From assembly GCA_902729315.2 (NCBI GenBank), contig LR746279.1, positions 2,570,501-2,634,500 on the forward strand: DNA of 64,000 nucleotides, read 5' to 3'. Below, one piece after another: positions 54,901-64,000 of the stretch (positions are counted from its first letter, which is position 1; each line of letters starts with the position of its first letter). Origin of the DNA: Spirodela intermedia. Taxonomy: Eukaryota; Streptophyta; Magnoliopsida; Alismatales; Araceae. The notes beneath the pieces are model-generated. The model was not told the DNA's origin. It did not search any database and saw only the letters and a list, made by a program, of their open reading frames with translations. The position numbers were made by a program, and so were the translations under genes.

Positions 54901-55550
54901 TGAGGACATACCTTATCAAACTCCAACTAATTTATTACATAACTCATTTTTCATAAAAGGTCACTCACTATATTGATGATCTCTTCTCTTAATTATTTTC
55001 AACTTTTTCATGCAAAAAAAGAGTAAAATTTTGTTCAAAAAAATGTTAAAAGTGTGGCTTGAATAGTATAACCTTATTTTGTCAAGTTAAACCAAATAAT
55101 TGGATAACTAGGTTCATTATTGAAAGCAAGTCCAACTAACTTTTATTCACAAATTAGCTAGCCTAGTCTTACTTGAATTAGCTAAAATTCGATTTAGTTT
55201 CGTGAACTAGCCTATCAAGTTATCCTAACAAAATAATCAAGTTTTAGTATATCAAAGATAGTAACACGAATTTTATTTTGGACTAGTCAAATTGGTGATC
55301 ATTTTAACCAATATGTGGAAGTTGGATTGAACTCAAACATTGAGACACTAAAATTGTTGTATTAGACATCTTAACTTTTATAAACATGAATTAATAGTTA
55401 TTTTATATCTTTCTATCTAGGCGACCCATGACAACTCACTATCATAACAATATCTTCTGATTTGCATTTTATGTAGAGTTTTAAAAGAATGTATGGTAGG
55501 AAAGCCCTCAAGTATTCTTGTTGCAAGGCCCCCCCCCCCTCCCCCCCAAA
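51901..55550. other. AT-rich intergenic DNA, no gene seen
   Basis: No domain recognised in either strand. Short frames at 52,342-52,857 (+), 53,110-53,331 (-) and 53,507-53,740 (-) have no motif. A poly-C run lies at 55,529-55,547. Confidence 0.45.
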
Positions 55551-58500
55551 AGAAGAGACGGTTCTTCAATGAACTCCGAAAATTTGGCATCTACCCCTCA
55601 AATATGTTCGTAATCAACCTCATGCCATTCGATCGTAATCAAGAAGCGATTATTTTCTGAGGCATGGCAAAAAAAAGAGAAGAATTATCCATCGCTTCTT
55701 AAGACATTGGTGCTTCTCATAATAGGCAAGGAACTTCAAATGGCGGACATGGAAAGCCCAAAGCTGACCATCGCTTCTAAGCATACTAGACATGCGCTTC
55801 TAACCCTCCGTATACCACTCGATTATAAGCAAGCATTCTCTGATTTTTAGAGGCCATCATCACAATTGACCCCTCACAGCCACCTTGTCATTTCAATTCT
55901 GAACAGTCCACCTAAACCTCTTTCCTTTCATCTCATGCGGCTGATGCAAGCCACGTTCATCTTTCCATCACTCTCACTGCTTTTAATGCTTTTGATATGA
56001 GCTGTGGGTGCTGACTCCTGGCGGATTGTGTAGGGGTTGAATAACGATGGTTCAAAGACCAAATCTTCTTCACTATCCCATGAGAACACTGAGAAAATAG
56101 AAAACACAACACCCGGATCTGTTTCGTTCTGTAGGTTCATCAGTATCTCCAATGATGAATAGGATACGTAGTACTGGATCGGACAACCGAATCGAGATCA
56201 GATCGATCTGATCGACCTTATCAACCTGAACGTAGGGTTTTAAAAAGTAAAAAAAGCTATAAAGGAATTTCTATAAAGCATGTATACTTATCTTATTTAC
56301 TGATAATATAAAATACATTTAAAAAAATATTGAGAACTTTTGCGTATTATTGTCTAAGAATTACGGGGAAACAGCAGTGAGGAGGGGGGTTGGAATTCCC
56401 TCGGACCTTCCCAAGAGGAGCATAGACGACATCATGGGGGTTAAGGACATCTTCAAGGGTTTTTTTGTTCGTCGGTTCCGGTATGATTCCTCCAAGGTGA
56501 AGCCACAAGAAGACTGCATACCCTCATCATCCTTAGGTCACTTTCAGGGATTTGTTTGCCACATTGACGAGGGATACTCCTTGTTTCTTTTCTCTTTCCT
56601 GCCCTTGACGTTATTGTGTGGTCAGGCTAACAGTGAGAAGAGCGCACGCTTTCGTGTAAATCTATCCCTTCCGTTTAAGGTATTTTTGTGACGTAATGGG
56701 GATTTGCTGGACTGGGCTCTCCAACCGGCATTGTCCTTCGGAAAGTATGAGACTCCACTGTGGAGCATCGGTCTTGTCCCATACTGTTCTCTGGCTATTT
56801 CCCTGACAGGCTTGCGACATGCTGTCATCATAGACGTGGATTCCTGTTGCGGGAGATGGACTAAGGATATCAGAAATGAGAGGAGTTTTGAGATATTGCC
56901 CCGTTGTTCTCACCTCGTCCTCGCGGAGTGGATGGGGTCTTCCTCGGCCACTGTTCAGGAGGATCGACCTCCCAATGTGGAGCGTCGGTTCCTTGTCCCC
57001 TACTGCTCTCTCTCTACCGCCTAACAGGCTGACAACATGCTGCTGTCATCAGAGATGTGGATTCCAGTTGTGACAGATCGACCAAAGATATCAGAAATGG
57101 AAGGAAGTTCGAGATATGTCCCGGGTTGTTCTCACCTCCTTGTCCTCGTGGAGTGGACGGCGTTTTCCCCTGCTAATGTTCAGGAGGAAGTCAGCAACAC
57201 CAACACACGCTCTCCCTCTCTCTTCCCCTCTCTTAGAACAGTGAGCTATATGATATAGGCATACAGGCCTTGACATATTGATGATAAAAATGGAGCTCGT
57301 GTGGGACGGAGGAACCTGGACAAGCTCAAGACCTGGAGATCCACCGTCTCCGGGTTATCGGGAGATCGGATCCCTACAAGGGCAAAAGAGGGGGCTGGGG
57401 TGAGGGGCCCTTCTTATGCATCTCCGTCTACCTGTTCCACGCCTTGTTTCCATCTGGCACATATCCATGGTGTTTTACAACTTATGAACTCATGAGAGAG
57501 AGAGAGATAGTGGAAGGAAGAGGTGAAATCAAATCCATAGGAAGAGTTGTTTCTTATTTGTTAACTTACTTTGACTTGATTTCTAACAAATTAATGTTTT
57601 AGTTAAATTTTCTGAATACTTTCCAATATGTGATTCACCCTCATGGAGATCTAATAAACTCAAATCCATGGGATAACATTGAGATTAACGACAAGAGTAT
57701 GTTCATCTTTCTCTTAGAGTTTTTATTTAAAAATGATATATTTTGCTTGTACATATTTTCTATGCTTTTGAATTGAGAAAATGTATGATTTACTCTTTTC
57801 CTCAAGAACTTAATATGGTTAAGAGGCATTTCATGATATCATATCTAGTTGGTGATGCATATTAAGGGAGAACTAGGATCCCTCTTTAGGTAGCATCTTT
57901 CAGACCATCTCGGAGTGTCAACTGCCTGAACGACATGTCAACTCAATCTTCTGGGTACATTAGGGGTGAAGGAAAGCTTGCTGAACCTCTTCTAGAACTA
58001 AAGGCGCATATTTGATGAAGTATCACACAGGAAAAGACGAGGCATAAGATGATGACAGATTAAAATACAAAAAAATATGTTAATTTTTCACTAGATATAT
58101 CGATTCTCCTTCTTACCAAGGTCGACTCATCTAAGCATGAGTTGATTTATTCCCTAATCGGTTGGACTGTCTGAACATGCTACTACCAGGCAAAACCATA
58201 GCTGTAGATCGGGCCGTCCTGTTTCTTTACTCCTCTTTTTATATCAACTTGTCTAGTCACACCGTGTAAGTTGACGTTCCTTGGGAATCGAGAGGCAGTA
58301 GAGCGCAAACCATTGATTACCTTGTAAATGAGTGGAAAATATTAATGTATCTCTCAGTACACAAGGGATTTTCATCAGAAAGGCCCTTACCATCCATGCA
58401 TCTTGCGAATGTAAAGACAGAATATTTTTCAAAGGTAGTCTCTCAATCAGTCCACATAACAGCCCCTTCCTTATACAGACGCTGAGGTGAGCCATGTGAC

Positions 58501-60470
58501 ACCCATCTTTCCCCACCTCCCATGGCCTGCCATGATCGCTAGACGAGCCGTGCCTGGCGATGTCCACGCTATTAGTAGACTGTTCTATGCTGTCGTTTAT
58601 GTAGAACACTTGTTCGTAGGTGCTCTAGGGGCAGTACAATACCGCCATTGAGTAAGGATAGCTCCAGGAAACATGATTCCTCACAATGCTCGTGAGCAGA
58701 GACAATGAAAGAAAGAAAAACTCCTAGCTGGGCTTCTTTGTTCAAGACCATTTTTCTCTCCTTCCATGACGAGTCTCACCAGCTTGACCGTTGTGCATCA
58801 TTTGAAAAGGGGGGAAGCAAAGGGGCAGATATCAGTGCAGAATCATGTATGACATCACTGGTGCTAGTAGATCTGCAGGACGAGGCACCAGGTTGTCTTG
58901 AGCTTGCATCGCGGATGGGTGCTCCCAAGGGGAGGGCCTTCTCCTGGGAAAGTCTTACTCTTGTGAGATGTTCTCCCCCTATCACTCTATGTCACTTTCA
59001 CGGATGTTCTTGGGGTCCATATAGGGGTCATCTGTTCCCTTTTTTGCAGCCTTGAAAGCTCCCTCTCTCTCTCTATCTATCTCCGTGTCCATATTAGCGA
59101 GCGAGAGAGAGAGAGAGAGAGACACACACACACACACAGCATAAGGTGGTCTCACTCTACTCAGAAATACCTATGGTGACTGCCATATTCGTCGAGATTT
59201 AAACAGTAGACTTTGAAATGAGTTATTGAGTCATAAGGTTCTTTACTGGAAAACCTATACTTTCTCGCAGAAATATCTGTTTGTGACAGATCAAATTAAT
59301 ATTCTAAGTATTTCAAGGTCCTGTATTCTTCTAGTAAGATTTTAAATTATATAATAGCTCAAAATTTGGTCAATTTCATAGAGTTGTCCGCTCGGCAACA
59401 AGGTGAAGACAAACAAAGGCAACATGCACAGACGCTCTCTCTCTCTATCTCCCGTGTACAGTTTAAACATCGCAACCCAATGAAGAAGAACATGTTGGTG
59501 CAGTACGGATAACACTCAAAGACGGAGACCCGGTGATGTACAGACCCCCAGGCTATCAGAAGGTCAGGTCCTCGTGAATAGGGTAGGAGGTGCTCGTCAC
59601 ATGAGTCCCATTCACACTCGAAGGCGTTTGAACTTATCCCCGCGTCGGTGTACCACTGCTGTTTCCCCTTTGTGTCCTATTCTAGATCACTACTCTTGAA
59701 GAGAGAAAGAAAGAGAGAGAGAATATTACTTTGTTACTAGGGTTGTCACACGCGTCACGGTAAGGTCACTCCCATCCCACGAACGGCAGTGTATGGGGGT
59801 AAAGGCAGACCCAGTAGAGACGTAATCCAATGTTGAAAATGGATAAACTCCTACAGTTCCCAGACTCGTATCCGGCGATATGCGCCGTACGAGGTCTACA
59901 GAGTCGGGACGAGGGGCGAGAGAGGGTTAGTGTAGGTCACTAGGGTTCTGGTAACTCTCTCGAAATCAGCTTGACAATCAGGCTCCGCGTTGGCAGTTCC
60001 CGGAAGTGTCACAGGGACGGAAGTCCGGCAAAGATCGTGGGGGCCCCAGCAAGGGGTTTATTTCTCATTCCTCCCTCCTAGCCATGAATCCCAAATGGGA
60101 CCATGATAATCCATGATGGGTACTGACCCATGAAAGCCCATTGGGTCGCATCAAGCAGTCTTTCACAGCTCGCCAGGGGCAGCTTTGGAGATATCCTTAG
60201 CGTCACCCCCAAAAGGAAACAAAAGACCATTACCCAAACGATTTGAGCCTCAAAGGGCAGGGTAATGATCTTGGCCGGCTCAGTATCCTCTACTCAGGAG
60301 ATTTGCATGCGGAAAACTAGACTCGGTGATGGAAAGCGACAACTCGCACCTGATGGCTACAGAGATATAGATACAAGGATCTTGTCGATTTTTTTGGCCC
60401 CATCCAGCGCAAATACTTTCTTCTCCTCCAGTGATAACTTCCAACCGGAAAAAAAAACGTAAGGGATACT
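55551..60470. repeat. Diverged dispersed-repeat region, part 2
   Basis: No gene recognised. Second concentration of the repeat family seen at 46.9-51.9 kb. It includes the tandem pair at 56,759-57,193, a block near 58,480-58,560 related to 48,760-48,800, and GA/CA runs at 59,101-59,137. The base composition is more balanced than the flanking AT-rich DNA. Confidence 0.5.
56759..57193 (+). repeat. Tandem duplication of a ~217-bp unit
   Basis: Unit 1 (about 56,759-56,973) and unit 2 (about 56,976-57,193) run in parallel: 'gtggagc.tcggt', 'cttgtccc.tactg', 'aggct', 'gatatcagaaatg', 'gttgttctcacct', 'gtcctcg.ggagtgga' and 'gttcaggagga'. The divergence is substantial, so the duplication is not recent. 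Confidence 0.8.
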
Positions 60471-63400
60471 TCTATGGCATAGGCACCTTAGAGATCTGAA
60501 GTTGTAAAATGGAAAGAACTCTCTAATTTGGAAAAGTTAGTGTTAGCTTCAAGTTCAACACCTCCAACCTAGTGTTCTGCAATTATCATATGATCTGTTA
60601 CAACATCAGGTGGATCATCAGAATGCATGGAGGTCCTCCATATCCATTTACATGCCCAATCTCCATTGGTTGAAAGTATTAAAACTCACTTTGTCATAAC
60701 TCTCATATCATTCCCACTATTCTTTATGGCCTGAGATGCCACAAAACATATTTTTTATTCTTGCAGGAGACAGTTCTGTATGATTGAAACCTATATTGGA
60801 AAACAATGAGATATTACAAAAGATGATAAAGTCCTAATCTGACTTGTGTTTAGGTATTGTAAAAGATCCATGCAACTGCATGAAGTTCATAAAATCTTTC
60901 AAGAAAACCTGTCTCTCCTCCAAATCATTTCATTTCATCTCCATTTTGAAACACCAAGAAGCTTTCATGACCATTATATGGTTGTTTTCAAGTTTTATGT
61001 GTTTCCAAATTTAGTAAACTAAACTCTAAGAAATCCTTACCTCAATTGATAGAAAGTTTACATAAGCAACAATACTTGGGATGATCCAACAAAACTCATG
61101 AATTAATTTCTCATGAGAAAATATTCAATAGACAATGGGAAATCTTAGACATGAATTTATCATTAATTTAGAAAACCCTAGTAGGGACACAATAATGAGC
61201 TCGAACTTCATTTCCAAGCCCAATATTTATTTTCAATTATGTTAGGTAGTGCATATTTTTTATCTCTCATTATGCTACCATAGTCTTACTTTTCCATTAC
61301 CACAAATTACTTGGCACTTGATGGTAAGTTCTAAATATACCATGACAGCACTATCTAAACAGGTGTAATTCTATCCTTCAGAGGTAGAATAACTCTCTTT
61401 CAGGGAAAGAGTGAAGGAGTGTAATGATTTCATTTTTAGGATTTCAAAGTACCTAACAACTCTAAGAGAGAGATTGTGCTAGAGAACTGTCACCATTCTA
61501 CACTTTCCCCTTTCCCTTTACCCTTTTCATCCTCCCCCATTGGCAGGTTGACAAACTCAAGGTCCAATTCATTAGCTTGTGAGAGTGTAAGGAAAATATA
61601 GGATACATATAGTAAAAATATAGCTTGTGAGAATTTACATGGGCACCCACCAACACCTTGATGTGCCCATCTACTTTTGTCTTCATACTAATGTGTACAC
61701 CTACATTCACATGCTTATATGTACACAAGCATAAAAACCTCTTTTTGCATCTTACTCTGGCCGTTACACACCAGTATGGTAAAACCTGATTTTATCTTCG
61801 ATTTCCATGCAGAAGACAGCTCTTATTTCACCTATTTTCTGCATTGATTTTTTTTCATTTTTTTTTGTCTCGCTATGTCTTTATCTTGTATGAATTTCAT
61901 TTTATAGATATTTTATTATTATATATTACATCAAATTTATTGTACAATTCGAAAAGTGATGAACAATACATGGAATTTAGCTCCTATTATACTCATTTAA
62001 CATCATTCTTGCATCAAAACAATAAATATAAATTGAAAAATAATTTTAATTACAAGAATAGTGTAGAACAATATAGAAAGTAACTACATTTTACTTATCT
62101 GTTCATAACTGTTCAATTGTCATTGAAAGGATACAACAATCATTACCTCAAAATGTAAGAAGAGACTCTAATGAGCTCTCACTCCCATCACTAACATAAA
62201 AAATTTACTTAGCTCCTTCCTCAAAAATCGTTTTCTTTTTACTTAGAACTAAATTTTATTTGTATATGATCATGGCTACCAGCTATTATTTTTCCTCAAC
62301 ATACTTTTAAACCCATGGCCTCATCATTGAAAAACACTTTTCAACAACACACGATGTTGTTTTTTTCCTTTGTAGATAAAGCTCTGATAAGTGGTCTCAA
62401 AATTAATACTCTTTATGCCTTCACATCTTTTAGAATTTGTAGAGAGATCAAGAGGCACTAGACAAGGGCTTGGTCATGTGATCTTAGATAAGTCAAATGA
62501 AAGGATACCAGTAGAAAAATAAGCACACAAGAGAGTGAGGAAGTCAATCTATTATCAAATAATGCAAATAAAATCTGAACATATGTGGACCAAATTTAAG
62601 AAATAGTTTCCAGGATTAGAAAATTAATTTTTCTATCATGAAAAAGTTATTATGTGCATGGGGTGTTTGATAATTTACATATGAAAGGAAATCAAGTTTC
62701 TTTTATGATAGCTTATATTTTTTAATATTATTCATCCAATATGATGTTATGGTTATATCATCTGAGTGACAACAAAGTTGAAAAGGTTTTCAGATGTCGC
62801 TAACTAAAATTTGATCATATTAGGATTACCAAATAATTTATCTACTTTAAAGTGTGCATGAATAAGTGGGCTTTCTTCAAGAAAAAGAGCAAGATGACTA
62901 TGTTTACAACTTTAGCATTTGAACAAGAAATTTAGTTCAGTTTTTTTGAAGAAGGATGACACAACTATTCAAGAGAGTTGTAGATATCAAAAATATTAAT
63001 GATATAATCTTGTGGTGCAATTATTATGAAGTGTGTGGTAGAGAAAAATAAATGATGGCATATATAAATGTAATCATTGGAAAATCTAAATTACAAAAAT
63101 GTTTCCAGGAAATAGAATCATAAAAGCAATGATTATTCATTAGGATGGACTGAATTTCAATTTCCCATCCACTTATGAATAGATTTTTATCATAGAGTAT
63201 GTCAATTTTAAGGAAGCTAAAGAGTCCAATAGTCCTTTTTTTCTTCATACATTACTTGTTGATATGAATTCAAAGGCAAAAATATACTAGATGTAACAAT
63301 AATGATATGAGATAAGAACTAATTTATTAAATATCAAAGAGAAAAATAAAATTAATAACATTAAAAAAGTAGTTAATATTATTAACATATAAAGAAAATA

Positions 63401-63486
63401 TAGCTTAATTATAATATTATTTCTATCCCTAGGCTAACTTGTTACAGCTTACTTCTTAATCTTGAAGGGTTTAATGAGGCTAAATG
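60471..63486. other. AT-rich intergenic DNA, no gene seen
   Basis: No supported gene. Frames at 61,498-61,728 (-), 61,844-62,083 (+) and 63,024-63,248 (-) are AT-rich with no motif. Confidence 0.45.
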
Positions 63487-64000
63487 AAACATCAAGAGAG
63501 GGGGGGTGAATTGGTTTCCTATGATTTCTACATTGTTCTTCTATTCTGTCTACAAGTGTGTGTCAACATGTTATTACATAACTTCTATTTTAGGCACAAG
63601 TTTATCCAAAATAATATCATTTTATGCTGGTTTTCTTTAATCTCTCTCTCTCTCGTCACCACCAAGGACAGAGTTTTTATACTAGTTCACATCTTATTGG
63701 GCTATGTTCAGTCTTGAATAATCCTCTTATTATTAATTTTTACTATTTCCTCTTAGAAATACAAGTTAATTTCACGAAAACAACCCAATCAGTTAACTCT
63801 GGTCTCCACAAAGATCACACTCTTCACAAATATAATCAAGCTTACAACATCACTTTTCTTAGTTAAAGATATCAATCTCCTTAGAGACCACACTCTTCAT
63901 GGGTACTAACAAGCTGTTAGTACCCCGTGCCTTAGCCCAAATCTCTCTCCACTCATCACTCAAGTACATTAAGGTCCAAATGAGATAGTCAACCTTTGAA
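63487..64000 (-). repeat. LTR retrotransposon fragment at the window edge
   Basis: The plus strand starts with a G-rich box 'gagagggggggtgaattgg', the reverse complement of the C-rich LTR end seen at 23,270. It continues with sequence typical of such LTR regions ('aagatcacactctt', 'caagcttacaac', 'tgttagtacccc'). It is cut by the window end, so its full length is unknown. Confidence 0.5.

Noticed and set aside
46901-60470. CRISPR-like or other arrayed defence locus
   Set aside because: Repeats are diverged, unequal in spacing and in a plant nuclear context; there are no cas-like genes.

Overview
The window is plant nuclear DNA. It has intron-split genes with GT-AG borders, plant-specific receptor-kinase and plastid-acetyltransferase families, many (CT)n/(GA)n microsatellites, and long AT-rich stretches of decayed LTR retrotransposons. 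The very GC-rich, intronless acetyltransferase beside AT-rich intergenic DNA suggests a monocot, but that is inference and the species cannot be named from sequence alone. I see no bacterial, organellar, rRNA, tRNA or CRISPR sequence.

Layout. 1-5.9 kb: a Ty1/copia remnant on the minus strand. 6.0-7.5 kb: a RING-H2 E3 ubiquitin ligase gene (+) with a final 17-codon exon. 9.3-9.9 kb: an intronless plastid-type GNAT acetyltransferase (+) between large CT tracts. 10.2-17.9 kb: intergenic DNA with a compound microsatellite and a broken minus-strand Ty3/gypsy gag-protease remnant. 18.0-18.3 kb: a short acidic minus-strand ORF with both signature motifs of the SOB FIVE-LIKE (SOFL) family. 20.5-21.9 kb: a plus-strand Ty3/gypsy gag remnant. 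22.9-23.3 kb: an LTR end. 24,822-29,961: an old Ty1/copia element (-) with both LTRs and a 5-bp target-site duplication. 32.2-36.3 kb: a six-exon LAG1/LOH ceramide synthase gene (+). 38.2-42.5 kb: an 11-exon LRR-II receptor kinase of the NIK type (-), convergent with the ceramide synthase. 44.3-44.6 kb: a CpG-rich, promoter-like island with no gene. About 45-60 kb: diverged, partly tandem copies of an unrecognised repeat family. 60-64 kb: AT-rich DNA ending in another LTR fragment.

The five genes do not form a pathway. They cover ubiquitination, plastid acetylation, cytokinin-linked regulation, sphingolipid synthesis and receptor kinase signalling. The shared structural theme is a sense-strand (CT)n tract at the 5' end of each gene (5' leader, upstream region or intron 1). 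I found no convincing new biological system. The best leads are this CT pattern, the 45-60 kb repeat family, a perfect 27-bp inverted repeat in ceramide synthase intron 3, a minisatellite in receptor kinase intron 10, and the orphan CpG island. Exon borders were read by hand from GT/AG sites, phase and family conservation.
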